The notes under the pieces are model-generated. The model searched no databases and was not told the origin of the DNA. It saw only the letters and a program-made list of their open reading frames with translations. From assembly GCA_019096195.1 (NCBI GenBank), contig JAGTXK010000219.1, forward strand, positions 186,001-250,000: 64,000 bases of DNA, read 5' to 3'. Every line of letters starts with the position of its first letter. Position 1 is the stretch's first letter. The position numbers were made by a program, and so were the translations under genes. This stretch comes from Boletus sp. NGJ (lineage: Eukaryota > Basidiomycota > Agaricomycetes > Boletales > Boletaceae). Positions 10,840 through 23,033 of this stretch are shown in pieces.

Positions 10840-13800
10840 ATGCAGCAACTCGACAGAATCGAGCTTGACCTCACAATCGAAGGTCAACTTATCATTGACA
10901 CATTCCAGGTTCGCGTTAATGTCCTTTTCCCAGTCCGTGCTCACCGTTTCCCTCAGGGGAAGTTTGACGTCAAGGATTTTGTGGGGTCGGTGTCCGAGAG
11001 GTTGATTGCTCAGTCAAAGACCTCTTCGGGACGTACGTCTGATTCTTCCAAGTCACCTCCACTGTGTCACGCGTTTCTCCGCAGCTTTCGATCCGAAACC
11101 TTTCATCCGTACATTCGAAGCAGCTGTTGACCGTCTGATAGCGATTCGAAAGGATGTGCAGACAAAGACAGAGCAGCTTGAAAAGAGCGTAAGGGTATCA
11201 GAACGGGAGTACTCGAAGAAGATGGCTGAATTGAACAAAGGATTTGAAGTATGTGCTACTTCCTCATTTCCGTTGCGTGAGCGATCGCGCATTTGTTAGG
11301 GTGTCGGCTCGTCATTTTCAACGATGGAGAATAAATTAAACGAGGTCGGGCGTACAGCAATTCGGATGGGTGCGTCCGATTGCTCTATGACGTAGGTCAT
11401 CACGCTGATGCTGAGTAGGTGAAAAGCTCGAGTCCGTTCACATCGAGCGACAGAGGGCGCAGGCAGCTCACGATCTGATTGACTACTATAACCAATTCTC
11501 CCGTGGGGACACAACACGTCTCGACACTCTCAAGAAGGAAGGTAAAGGAGGCCGACGAGAAGTAGCCGTCATCCTAAGACGGTTGACGACCGTAGCCAAA
11601 GAGGTGGACCTACCAAATGCGGAGAAGGTGTGTTCCCAATGAAGTTCGTATACTTCTTTAACTCTCCTGAAGACCAGAGAGAACATAGACAAGTATTGCG
11701 AGAAGTTCGAGAAAGATATGCTTTATTTGTTCGACAAATGTTACCGCAAAGGCGATCCGAAGATGATGCATGTTTGTCTGATTCTGATTCGATCAATTGT
11801 CAATACCTCTGTCTCATACCCACCTCACAGCATTGTGCTCAAACACTCCTGGATTTCAATGGCGGTACATCTTGTGTGCAAGTATACGTTAATCAACACG
11901 ACTTTTTCATGAACAAGATACGGGAGCATGTGGATCATAGCGATAATTTGTATGTTTCTTCTGTTCTTTCTTTTTTTTCTGTCCAGTAAAATTTGTGTTA
12001 TAGATGGAGTACGATCTCGAACCCAGACGAAAGTGCTCCTCGAGCCGAATCAGGTCTAACCGAACTCTTTGGGGAAATTAGAGCAACGGTAGCACAAGAA
12101 TCCCAAATCGTGCAGGCAGTCTTCCCAAACCCACCTCTTGTCATGCAGGTATTCCTGCAACGTGTCTTTGCTCAATCAGTCTGTCTTGCATACTCTACGA
12201 TTTGTGTCGAACGTTCTCATACAATTCTTCAGATTCAACAATATATCGAACAACTTCTGAACAAAGGGGGTTCCATCTCAGAGTTGGCGTATCTACGAAT
12301 ACTACAACTCATTCACCTCGAAACCTCTACCTTGGTCGATGACCTGAAGAAACATGAACTACCCTCCCTTACTCCGAACCGATCTTCGTCCCTCGGGGCT
12401 GCTGATTTCCGGAATTCTCTTAGCAACATCCCTTCTGCTGCTCATGGCGCCACTACTACGACGGTCTCCACGATGCTGGAAACAGCCATGGAGGAGTTGT
12501 TTATGCCATATACTGAAGGGCAGAAATATATTGATCGCGAGAGCAGAAGCCTGACAGACCTCTATGCAAGCCTTCTCAATAATTTCACACAATTCCACGT
12601 GAGCCTAGCGCTATCTTCTCACCCCGCTGCTAATTTGTACATTGCGCCAAGATGAAAACACAGAGAGAAAAGGGAAAAGCGACCATGTTTGATCGTATGG
12701 TGGACCGCTTGGGAGCCGCCGCTGCCAACACATCGTCAACCATAGCAACGTCTACCACTTCTGCACAGGCAGCGGCTGCTATCATGCGGTTCGGTAGTAT
12801 AATGACTGATCGTGCTCACGAGAGGACTTCCGAGGAGCCGGCACGTGAGGAGGATGGTCTCCTCGGCATTGACACGGCGGAAAAAATGTTGCAGTGGCAT
12901 GCTGAGGCCGTAGGACGATGCGTCGAGCTTACTGGCCAAAATGACGTGTTAGCATATTCCGACCACCTGTCAGACGAATCCCACACTAACCCGTACATTT
13001 GTAGGTCAAAGAACACCTTCACCCTACTGAAGGTATTAGCCGAAGCAATTGCATCATCTTATCTCGAAGTCGCTGTTGAAACGTGAGTGTAAATGATTAT
13101 AAACTAGTATGACAACGTTCACCCGATCACGCAAAGTGCACATGCCCGTATCGAGTTCGCTGATCCCAAGGCAGAACCAAGCCTCCAGGCTTTAAACGTG
13201 ATCAACGCCATTGACCTTATATGTCATCTGTGGCAACACTATGTCAACGTAGCCTTGTTCCCACTGGCGGCTGCATCTGTAACGATCCGACGTGAAATGT
13301 CTGTCTTCAATAACCAGGCAGTTAGTCGCGTCGAAGGTGCCAGCAACAATCTACTGCAGCGACTTACTGATGGTAAGTTCAACCAAGACTTTGCCCAAGT
13401 GACTGTCCACAACAAGTCTTCCCAGCTATCATTTCCTGGTTGTCTCTGCAACTCGGAAAACAAAAGAAAAATGATTTCAAGCCTCGCAACGACGACCAAT
13501 CCTTTGCCCGAGTCAATACGGAGCCTTGTGTCGCTTGCTGCGACAGTTTGGAGAAGGTTCGCGATGCTGCGTTCCAAGCGCTGAGTGGCAAGAATCGCGA
13601 GGTCTTCCTCGCTGAGATTGGCACCTCGTTCCACGGGTCAGTACACCGTCAGCGCCGATCTCACTTGCAGAGCTGAATGGACGAACAGTCTCCTTTTGGA
13701 CCATCTGCGCAAGTTCCCCGTCAGCGCGACAGGAGGGCTTATGCTTGCCAAGTGAGTCGACACGAGCAAGATGTGATGCACTTAATCAACAATATCCCAC

Positions 13801-14205
13801 AGAGATCTCAAATCGTATCAAGACACTGTTGTGTCGTTCAACGTTCCTTCCCTCCTCGAACGTTATGAGTTCATCCGACAACTGGGCAATGTCTTCCTCG
13901 TTCGACCTGAAATCTTACGCTCATATATCACCGAAAATTATCTCGGTCGTATTGATTCATCCCTCCTAACGCCATATTTAGCACAGAGAAGCGACTGGGT
14001 CCAGTTCGAGAACCGTTTCAACGAGAGCTCGGAGATGGATGATACTGTTTCTGACGTCGCCACCAAGGGTCTTAAAGACCGCTTTAAGATAGCGCGCCTG
14101 AGCATGATGATGAAGGAATTAGAAGGGTTGAAGCTTGGCGATGGCATTGCTGCAACAATCCCGAGTGGAATCGGTCAGAACTTTGCCGTCGGCGGACGTG
14201 GCTAG
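10840..14205 (+). CDS. SEC10: Exocyst complex subunit Sec10
   Basis: Subunit of the octameric exocyst, which tethers secretory vesicles to the plasma membrane at sites of polarised growth. The joined exons read FDVKDFVGSVSERLIAQSK, then GPFDPKPFIRTFEAAVDRL. A long coiled coil follows (TEQLEKSVRVSEREYSKKMA, ERQRAQAAHDLIDYYNQFS) and then the helical-rod segment (RREVAVILRRLTTVAKEVD, then CYRKGDPKMMHHCAQTLLDF). The C-terminal helical bundles end with DRFKIARLSMMMKELEGLK. The ATG at 10840 opens MQQLDRIELDLTIEG, followed by the first intron. At least eight short introns are present. The gene is divergent from RIX1 and convergent with the enoyl-CoA hydratase (63 bp between stops). A second exocyst gene, SEC15, lies 22 kb to the right. 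Confidence 0.95.
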
Positions 14206-14268
14206 AACACTGTGGTGGTGGTTATGTAGCTATGTATAGGAGTAGGACGTACACCAGGCCATCCAAGC

Positions 14269-15453
14269 CTATTCCCCTCGGAAGACGGGTGGTCGCTTTG
14301 CCTTGAATGCTTCGAGAGCTTCTGTACGGTCTTTGGTAGTAAGGAGGAGCTCGTACGATGCTCGTTCAAAGTCAAGACCTGTGAAACTCGTGAGTAGCTA
14401 GACGGGCACAGGGGAAGAACTCTCTTTCACCAGACTCCAGGGAAAGGTCCCCTGCACGCGAAATTGCCTGCTTCGCTGCCCGGAGGGCCAGCGGTGCTAC
14501 AAAGATGACCGATGGGTACAGCATGCGCGCAAACGTCTTCTGGAACCCACCGTTCTTGGCAATATCCTGTGCAAGTAGCAGCGCGCGATCATACGCAGAG
14601 GAAGGGGGAGTGGAAATGTAATCCACTACACCTGGACAGCGTCAGGAGACGAAAAGACCATACCGAAGTGACGTACTCACCCCATTCGAGTGCCTCGACT
14701 GCGGTCAGCATGCGCGCGGTGAACACCAGGTCTTTGGCTTTGGACAAGCCCAGTAGCCGGACGGCCCGCTGCGTACCTCCCGCGCCAGGGATGATCCCAA
14801 GGCGTACTTCGGGTAGGCCGATCTTGGTCACGTCATGGGCTACGACGCTTAGCGCCCAGCACTCGACCTTAGTGGAGGAAAGTGCATACCAGCGACGCGC
14901 AAATCGCAAGCAAAGCTGAGCTCGAGGCCACCACCGAGTGCGGGACCGTCTATCGCGGCAATGGTCGGCATGGGAAGTGACTCGAGTTCCGATAACGCGG
15001 AACGGAGATCGACGAGGAACTTGTTGATCTGGACGAGCGTCATGGTGCGTCGCTCGATGAGGTCTGCACCAGCACAGAAAGAGCCAGACGCCGTAGAGCG
15101 TATTATGAGAGTGCGAACACTGTGTGTGGGCGTTCGCTCGATGTCATCGGTGTGATGAGGACTGCTGCACACCTTTTGTCGAACTTGAGGTTGTCCAAGC
15201 ATTCACGGAACTCCTGGGCGATGATGAGGACGCTGTGTCGAGGACGTGGCTCCGGTGTACTCACTTGTAACATCCGCGTAGAGATGGCATTCTTGGTTTG
15301 TGGTCTGTTGAGGAACAGACAAGCGACAGCAGGGTTGGATGGCACTGGCTGAAGGAATGCCTCGGAAGTACTATTTGTTGAGAAGGAGCGACGAACGGAA
15401 GCACCAAGTAGGCAGGAAGTGGACCTGGAGAGTAACAACCGATGATAGAGCAT
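14269..15453 (-). CDS. Mitochondrial enoyl-CoA hydratase (AUH / methylglutaconyl-CoA hydratase type)
   Basis: Crotonase-fold enzyme that adds water to an enoyl-CoA. The N-terminus ([20 protein letters not shown], then RRSFSTNS) looks like a mitochondrial presequence. Family motifs follow in order: [47 protein letters not shown] (oxyanion loop and first Glu), [17 protein letters not shown] (second catalytic Glu) and the C-terminal [20 protein letters not shown] with [17 protein letters not shown]. The spacing and sequence favour the AUH/methylglutaconyl-CoA hydratase subgroup (leucine breakdown), but a short-chain enoyl-CoA hydratase of beta-oxidation cannot be excluded. About six introns are present; the last joins ...SLESG to LDFER. 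Confidence 0.9.
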
Positions 15454-15993
15454 CGTTTATGGAGCTGGCAGGACTCTCGAACGAATCCGGAAAGAGTGCG
15501 TGGCTCTACGGTTTCAAAGCCCAACCAACATACAAGCATCAGGAAACTATGAGCTATCGTTGGCACTCCTCGTCCCAGTATTGGCGAAGAGTCATCAAGC
15601 CTTAACGCTGCAAACATGCTTATCTGTGCAGACAGCGTTGTAGGGGACGTAACGCTCTTGGGCCATCAAACATCTGCCATGCTCGTTTCAGTCGGGTCGG
15701 GTCCCGCGGCCGTGATATCCATGTTAGAGCGTAGATACTGTTGATCAAGCAAGGTCTCGTCCAATAAAACCAAGATGCGGGTGTTTGTTATTGAGAAAGA
15801 GCCTACAACACCAGTCTACGTCGCAAGAAGTTCGTGAATCAACCTCCATCTCCAGCGAACTGATGAAAATCGAGGAAGTTGTTACCAGGTACCCTGCGCC
15901 TTAGATATGTGGCCAGGTTAAATATCCATAAAACAGGTCAAGAAATAATGGTGATGGTGGGAAAGAAACAAGATGAAAGCTTTTGCAAAAAGC
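15454..15993. other. Intergenic, 540 bp
   Basis: Lies between the start of the hydratase gene and the stop of the membrane-protein gene. Open frames here are short and look like no protein I know. It presumably holds the hydratase promoter and the 3' UTR of the membrane protein. No repeat or RNA gene seen. Confidence 0.6.
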
Positions 15994-17235
15994 TTAAAGC
16001 GCTCGCCCAGAAGGCGGTGTGGTGTCCGTTGCTATTCCCGCATAGAAAGAATCGATCGAAAAGCGGGTGCTCGCCCACTGCTTGGGGGCAGATGGGGTTG
16101 AGTTGACGGATGGGCGTAAAGCACTAGGAAGGGCGGTCTGAGTCGGGGGTACTGGAGCGGAGGCTAGCTCCACGTCAGTAAACTGGTGGGAATTGGGTAT
16201 GTTGGGGTCGACACGAGGAGCCGGAGGGGGGTATGCAATGTCATAGTCCTCTGGGGAGTAAATACGTTGCGCAGCATACTCTCGTGTGGATGCCGCAGGA
16301 TATGGCGAAGGATAACCATGTAAAGGATACGCTTCTGGCGAGAAACCTTGGGGATGGAGAGCATAAGGGTGATCCGGATAGTAGGCAGTAGGAGGGGTGG
16401 CGAGAGCCATCGGGGGCGCACCGTAGTGGGCATGATCGGAGGAGGAGGTTTCATCGGGGTGTGTGACTTGGGTGATGGGAGGATCGGCGGATAGGTCGGG
16501 AGACTTGTCGAGATATTCGGTGTCTTCTTCATAGGAGCGGGAGCGACGATGTTTTGCGATGAGCAAAAAGACTGCGATCACGCCAGCGATGCTAACAAGA
16601 CCGACGACGGTAAACGTGCCCGCGACAGCCCCGGTATTGGAAAAGAAGCTAAGATGGGGGTCAACACGTGTAAATGATGGGGTGTGTTTTTACATACCCT
16701 GAGGAAGAGGACTGGGTGGTGGTCGAAGAGGGGCTCGACATGGTCGAGGTGAGGACAACTACAGATGAAGGGGAGCCTTGGGTTGGTGCGCCGGCACCAT
16801 TGATAAAGCTTATGGGTGTGGAAGACGAAGACGACTGTGGCTGGCCAACAGCAACAGGTACCGATGGAGCGAATGAACTAGAGGTTGCAGCGGAGGTAGA
16901 CGCTGTCGAAGAAGAAGGGGTGCTAGAGGAGTGTAAGTCGGTGAGTGGGAATCCATGAGGGTGACATACGAAGACGCAAGGGAGACAGAGGAGGGTGAGG
17001 AAGCAGATGCGGGGGTGGATGTGGTGGATGGAGTAGGGGGGAGGGTCGAGTAAGAGGCTGATGTGGTCTGTGAGGTGGAGAGGGGGGACGAGAGGGAGGG
17101 GGGGAGTGAAGTTGGAGGGATGGACGGGAGTGAGGTGGGCAAAGAAAGAGTGGACATTGAAGAGACGGAAATGTCGGACGGGGATTTGGCAGTCGCGAAA
17201 GGAATGAGAATGAAAAGGAAAGCTGAGAGACGCAT
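15994..17235 (-). CDS. Single-pass membrane protein with Ser/Thr-rich ectodomain (Mid2/Wsc-like architecture)
   Basis: The start MRLSAFLFILIPFATA is a signal peptide. It is followed by a long Ser/Thr/Pro-rich region (likely O-mannosylated), then FFSNTGAVAGTFTVVGLV and SIAGVIAVFLLIA as one transmembrane helix, a basic stop-transfer KHRRSR, and a Pro/Tyr/His-rich cytosolic tail. Two introns are needed: a 47-nt one in the Ser-rich part (donor gtatgt after ...SLASS) and one just before FFSNTG. This architecture is shared with fungal wall-stress sensors (Mid2, Wsc) and many basidiomycete membrane proteins of unknown role. No cysteine-rich WSC domain is visible, so a specific function is not claimed. 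Divergent from SWC4 with 89 bp between starts. Confidence 0.75.
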
Positions 17236-17324
17236 GATGGACGGGAAAGAGAAACTCGACTCGGTCGTTGCACGACGTTGTCAGCCAGGCATATCTGATG
17301 ATGTAAGCACTCTATTCTCTCCTC

Positions 17325-19174
17325 ATGGCCCTCTCCGCATCCGACATACGAAGTGCGCTGTCCCTGCCCCAGTCCTCATCCCATCCTCGCCGCTCCCACC
17401 CCGCACCAGCAAAGAAACCAGACGGCATCTCACGCGAACTCTACTCCCTCATTGGCCCCTCCGCACCGTCCCTCGCAGCCCACCTCGCGAAACCGAGACT
17501 CAAGCAGAAACCCAGCTTTGGCGCTGGGGGTACCGTCAAGTGGTATGCAACCCCATCCCACCCCACATATCCCCCAACCGTCCACACAGGGAACACAGAC
17601 CATTCAGAAACACCGCCCGGGAAGATGCCCTCCAGCTCTCCCACTGGGTCAAACTCGTCGACCCCGACAGAGGTATGTCATGCTCGCCCTCTCCCTCGCA
17701 CACCACCCATCCTCTCCCAGAGTATCCGTTCGCAAAGTACAACGTACAGCCAAAGCCATACAACTACTCCCAGGACGAGTACACTCGTCTCTTGGACGGT
17801 TCGTCACCCAAACCCCCCCCCCCCTGTGCGTCTCATAACTGTCCGCAGACAACGAATGGACAAAGGAGGAAACAGACTATCTGTTCAAGATCGTACAAGA
17901 ATATGATCTCCGCTGGTATGTCATACACGACCGCTACGATTACCCTGACGGCCCTGTGCGCGCGATCGAGGTAGCTCCCCCTCACCCACCATCTGACCAC
18001 ACGTTCACTTCGCGAAACAGGACCTCAAAGATCGCTATTATAGCGTCTGTCGCAAGCTCATCAGGAATCGCCCATGGGCCGGCGACGAGTCCGCTAAATC
18101 CCAGCTCCTCAACAGTTACCAGTTCGACAAAGGTATCCCCCCTCCATCACCTCTATTCCACCACCACATCTCACTCAATTCCAATCCAGAACGAGAAAAG
18201 ATGCGCAAAAATTACATCGCCAGTCTGGAAGACCGAACATCCGAAGAAATCGCAGAGGAAGAGGCCTTGTTCATAGAGCTCAAGCGACTCGACCAAAACG
18301 AGCGCAAATTCAGAAAAGAACGTGACGAACTCCTTCGTACCTTACTCGGTGTTGACTCCGGTCTTCCTGACATTGCCGTCGAGGAAGACGGCCCCTCCGC
18401 CCTCTCCATCGAAGGCATCAAAAAGAAGAAGAAAGGTGCCGCCATAGACATCGATCTACCTCCGACCCCGTCCAACATTATTCAGCTCGGCCTTCCCATA
18501 ACCAAAAAAGCACCCTCAGCCGCATCTGCTCTCTACGGTGAGATCGAGGCACCCATTCAATTTCTCCGGCTCACACAGTTACAGATGCGCAACATTGCAT
18601 CGTTCGCGTCGAACCCCCCACAGGCTCGACCAACACAACGAAAATCATTCACGCCCCTGTCCACCTCCGTAGTTTCAAACTTCCGGTTCCAAAGGCGACC
18701 ATTGCACCAAAAGTCGCACAGGCACTCGTCGAGCTGGGCATTACATACACACGTTTGGTGATGCCAACGAGGGAGAACTGCTCTCAACTGGAATCGCTAT
18801 TAGATGCCACGACCGCTTTGATAGAGACCAAAAAAGTCGTGGACAGAGTGGACCAGGATATTCGAGTACTAAAGGCAAGGCTGGGCATCAGAGAAAGTGA
18901 GAGTGCCGATAGAGATGGCAAGGAGTCAACCCCCATGGATGTCGACGAGTCCAAGGAAGATAAAGATGCGGAAGGGGAAGTGGAAGGAAGGGCTGAGAGC
19001 ATCGTTAGCGCGAGGAGCGGCAGAAGCAGGAAGCAGGTACGCTGCTTCCAGGTTGTCAGGTTTGGGCGTTATTGAAATTTCCCGCAGTCGCGCCGCTCCA
19101 TGTCGGTTTCCTCCATTGACACCTCTGCGTCACTACCCACGCGCACAGGGACCAAGAGGCAGAAAAGAGGATGA
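17325..19174 (+). CDS. SWC4: Swc4/DMAP1-like subunit of SWR1 and NuA4 chromatin complexes
   Basis: Shared subunit of the SWR1 remodeller (H2A.Z deposition) and the NuA4 acetyltransferase. Joined exons give GISRELYSLIGPSAPSLA, then WEHRPFRNTAREDALQLSHW, YPFAKYNVQPKPYNYSQDEY, and the SANT-type domain (NEWTKEETDYLFKIVQEYDL, HDRYD, LKDRYYSVCRKLIRNRPWA). A coiled coil follows (ERKFRKERDELLRTLLGVD), then the DMAP1 C-terminal domain (LRSFKLPVPKATIAPKVAQA, then LGITYTRLVMPT). The tail is acidic then basic (TKRQKRG). A 12-C run at 17813-17824 sits in one intron. Start ATG 17325 is well supported. The stop lies 84 bp from the stop of the convergent VTC1 gene. Confidence 0.94.
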
Positions 19175-19258
19175 TTTTCTTGATGTCTTATCCATATCAT
19201 ATGATACAGACAACGCTTTGCATTAATCGAGCAAACGGTAACGACAAGTACAAGTCCC

Positions 19259-19846
19259 TCAGTCGTGCGAAAACCGTAGAAAAAAGTTGACAACGATAGC
19301 GACTGGAGACAAGGTCGTCACGTTCATCAAGCGGTAAAAAGAGGACGAAAACTGGGACTTACTGAGTAGTGCAACGCACAGGACGGTCTACAGAGATCTG
19401 ATCAGTACTCAGCATAACTGATAGTGATATTGATACTGACCGGCCCTACACGGTCATCATAAGGTCCACGTCCGCCGCGGCGGATAGACGCAGCTCGCCA
19501 GTGATAAGTATACAGAGCATACACCATCACGGCCATGGCTACTGGTGTCAAATGTGCGCTCCTGCCTCGGTCACGACCAACGTACCAACGGCTGAAAACA
19601 TTGCGGCACTAATCCTCCCAACCTGATAGCCAGACAGGAATGAGTGGTACATCATCACGGCGGAAAGAGCGTGCGCACCTGGTCCCCAAAGTTGAGTAGA
19701 CCGACGGCAAGCCCACCGAGAACGACGGTGAAGTGAAGCCATGACAAAAATGTTCTCTCATTCGCAAACGAAACCTTGGGTTCCACCCTGATTGGGAGGG
19801 CGATGCGCTTGGAGGCAGTACGCTGGAGGAGAGGCTGGGTCGACAT
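19259..19846 (-). CDS. VTC1: Vacuolar transporter chaperone subunit Vtc1
   Basis: Small membrane subunit of the VTC complex, which synthesises polyphosphate and moves it into the vacuole. The protein starts [20 protein letters not shown], then [20 protein letters not shown], the invariant opening of Vtc1. It is followed by three membrane spans ([53 protein letters not shown]) and the [19 protein letters not shown] loop between spans 2 and 3. Four introns are joined; the last coding exon ends FLRFSHD at 19259. Length is normal for the family. No SPX or polymerase domain is present, as expected for Vtc1. Confidence 0.96.
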
Positions 19847-20043
19847 CTCAGTCAGGCTTTAAAGTTGATAACAGTAAAAAGTGGTGCTCTCCATAATCAA
19901 ATATGACATGTGACATTTCAGCTCAGTCGTGACGCGTGAGCCCCCATTTGGAACATTAGCCCCTGAACACAGTGTGAGCGTGTGAGCCGCAGCCTCGCAG
20001 TAGATCAATTGCTGTGGACGGATTATTCAACGCAGGTTCGAAC

Positions 20044-22451
20044 ATGACACCGATACTTCAACAGGACATCGAGTACGTAGACGTTCGTCATGGCTGCCAT
20101 GAACCAACCAACTTTTATGAGAGATGGGTAGACCAATGTTCGTATTCTGAGCCAGTCCTTGTCGCCCTCTCGAGCGCTCACCTCGTCTGTCGTAGCCTCT
20201 GCAAAGCATGCCGCCCCAGAGCTCATTGCGTAAGTCAGTATATGCACTTGACGACGACATCGATCGACTGAGCAAGCCCTTCCTCTGCAGCGCGGACGCC
20301 CTGCGGAAAATGTACCCAGGGTACTCGCTCGTCGTCTCGGACGACTACGGGCTCACCAACCTCCTCGCGCTTCCTGATATAAGAATCCATCCTTCAGACT
20401 CCGATAAAGCAGAATTAGAACAAGTCTCGAATGTCGTATTTACACCTATATCCAGACGCATCGCGGGCAAGGTAGCTGGATCACTTGTCGACCGTGTCAT
20501 CCTTGGCTCGTACAAGATTACTTGGAATGTAAGCGTTTCTGTCCACCCGTTGGACGCCACTAACTGGTGTTGAGCAGGAGAGCGATTTCGTTGTGCACAT
20601 TACACAGGTATGAGTACTCCGTGTGAACGCAAAACCTTTTTGGCGTGCTGATGTGTGGACTAGTTTCAGAACGGGAACTTCATCAAGACTGTCCATTTTA
20701 TCCTTCACGATGGTCCTGAACAGCCAGCGCGAGACCTCGTGCTCACTGCTTGCCTCTATACAGAACAGACCCACGATGAGGTCTGGGTCTTTAATCAGGG
20801 TATCTGGTCCAAAAACGCAGCACTCTGGATCGAGATCAAAGACTCGTCTTGGGATGATGTCGTCATGAAGGAGGAGAGCAAGAAGATGCTGCAGAAAGAT
20901 ATCTACGGGTTCTTCAAATCAGAGACTACGTACAAGAAATTTTCCATCCCGTGGAAGGTTGGTATTTGTTGCACCTTAGTGTTGTGTGACTTATGATCCA
21001 TCCTAGCGTGGCTTGATTCTGCACGGTCCTCCAGGCAAGATTCTTGACTGACACGCTCGCATACACGCTGACAGTATGTCCTTAGGGAACGGTAAAACCA
21101 TCACTATCAAAGTCGTTATGAAGACCTGCACCCAACGCGGGTTCACCCCACTCTACGTGAAGTCTTTCCAGAGTGAGCTCAGAAGCTGGTTGAATGATCG
21201 TAGGGAACTTACATGCATACATAAGGTTACCAAGGTGAAGAAGGGGCTATGCAGAGCATCTTCCTCAAGGCACGTCAGTTGGCCCCTTGTGTGGTATGTA
21301 TTGGACGAAACAGATACCTTGTATAAAAGCCTAAATATTATCATCTAGTTGATATTGGAGGACCTCGACAGTTTGATCAACGATAGGAACAGATCGTTTT
21401 TCCTCAACCAGCTTGATGGGCTCGAAACGAACGATGGGTTGCTTGTCATTGCTTCCACCAATCACTTAGACAGACTCGACCCCGGCTTGTCCAACCGGCC
21501 CAGCAGGTTCGATCGGAAATAGTGAGTTCGTGCACACGTGACACTTACTCGCACTCACTAGTCAAGCAGTCTGTTCGATGATCCTGACTACCAAGAGCGT
21601 GTGCTGTATGCCAAGTATTGGCAAGAGAAGCTCAAGGACAACGACGAGATAGCCTTCCCAGTGTCTCTCGTCGAGGAAGTGGCAGACCTGACACAAGGAT
21701 TCAGTTTTGCATATCTGAAAGAAGCATTGTAAGTTAGACCTTTGACACGTATTCGCCCTCACACCAATTATCTTCGCCCCTGCTTAGCGTGTCAACCCTT
21801 GTGCGGATCACTGATACAGATACCGATGGGCGGGTAGAATTCTCAGTCATGCTGAAGAGCCAAATCATGGCCCTTCGCAAGGAGCTCGGAAAGCAGACCC
21901 CCGTTCGCATCGTCTCACACCGGCCCATCCCAAGGGCTCAACCAGAGAAAGAGTTGGATGAACGAATCTCGCTTATAAAGCAACTACAACTGTCGACCAC
22001 CTCCCAGAAGGACAAATTCTCTCAAGGGTCTCGTGGCCCAAGGCAGCTTCCCTTGCCTGCAGATGCTTCGGACGACTTTAACTTGTTGTCCCAGACGGCC
22101 CGGATCAATCGCCAGCCTCCTGTCAATTCTCCCGGGCCACGTACTGATAAGTTTTATGGAACATTAAGAACGCCTCATTCTGGTAAACCTTTCCCGCAAG
22201 GATGCGTTCTTCACGCTCCGCCTTCTGCGTATCCGCAGGTGATGCCTGGTTCTCTGCCATCTGCGAGCCTGGATCCGTCGGCGCAAGACCCAATTCACCC
22301 AGCCCGGCATGGCGCACCAGTGAGGCCCAGTGCCAGTACCAGCGGTGTAGTCATCATTCCGAAGAACCCGTTCTCCACCGACAATGCCCCGTTGATCAAG
22401 ATTGATGATGATGTCCATGCTGATGAGTCCTTGTCGTCTGCCAAACCGTGA
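20044..22451 (+). CDS. AAA+ ATPase, Bcs1-like fungal family
   Basis: The middle exons encode an N-terminal domain ([19 protein letters not shown], then [20 protein letters not shown]) and one AAA+ module: Walker A GPPGNGKT, Walker [10 protein letters not shown], sensor-1 [20 protein letters not shown] and the arginine finger in SRFDRK. A long disordered, Pro/Gln/Ser-rich C-terminus ends at 22451. The ATPase core resembles the Bcs1/Yme1 branch, but the N-terminal domain is the one found in many uncharacterised fungal AAA proteins, so substrate and site are unknown. The intron inside Walker A is of GC-AG type (21035-21085). The 5' end is uncertain: the frame [18 protein letters not shown] is clear, but it needs at least one upstream exon, and the ATG at 20044 is only the best available choice. 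Confidence 0.8.
21035..21085 (+). other. GC-AG intron interrupting the Walker A codons
   Basis: Donor CCAG|gcaaga and acceptor ccttag|GG. Removing 51 nt restores G-P-P-G-N-G-K-T exactly. No GT donor nearby can restore the motif. Confidence 0.85.
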
Positions 22452-23033
22452 CGATTGAGTTCCTACTTTTGAGGAACTCGACGATGTATTTCCCTGTATT
22501 TCTACCCTGTATTGTCGCCGCGTTTCCATGACATCTATCAATTTGAGTGCCGTTGTGATCTGTCATGCCAGTGCTGCTTCAAGTTGGATCGAGAATGAGT
22601 CGATGACCTGTCGCAGGTGGATACAAACACAATATTGTTCACCACGTTCGACAGCCTGTGTGTAATGGCGATACTTTCCTGCCAAAGTCGATGTGGGTCG
22701 TTCTAGCTAGGTCATCCCGCGTGGTGCTTCATGTCATGATACCGAACGAAAGGCTGCTGCACTGTGTCAACTGTCAAACCCGGATTTCCGGTAGCAGTCT
22801 CGTTCCGGTTGCTGCCGGGTTGCTGCGCTAATGTTCTCCTCGAGAAACTGCTCATAACGTTGATGGCCTAGATGATATAGATCTCTAAAACCGCGCTCAA
22901 GAGCAGGAGTCAACTATCGGTCTCTCCTGGGCGCGTCGGTGATAAAACTAACGACCCAACCTCGACTGGCAGCACCGCTCGCCCGAGAACAACATCTGGC
23001 AGATACGCAACTACGCCGCGTGTTTCAAGTCCA
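22452..23033. other. Intergenic, 582 bp
   Basis: Spacer between the AAA+ ATPase stop and the esterase start, both on the + strand. Only short, unconvincing open frames. Expected to hold a terminator and a promoter; no repeat or RNA gene recognised. Confidence 0.6.

Noticed and set aside
17063-17974. Long + strand open frame across the membrane-protein and SWC4 starts
   Set aside because: Its left half is the reverse complement of the Ser/Thr/Pro-rich coding sequence of the minus-strand membrane protein, and its right half is an off-frame reading of SWC4 exons and introns.
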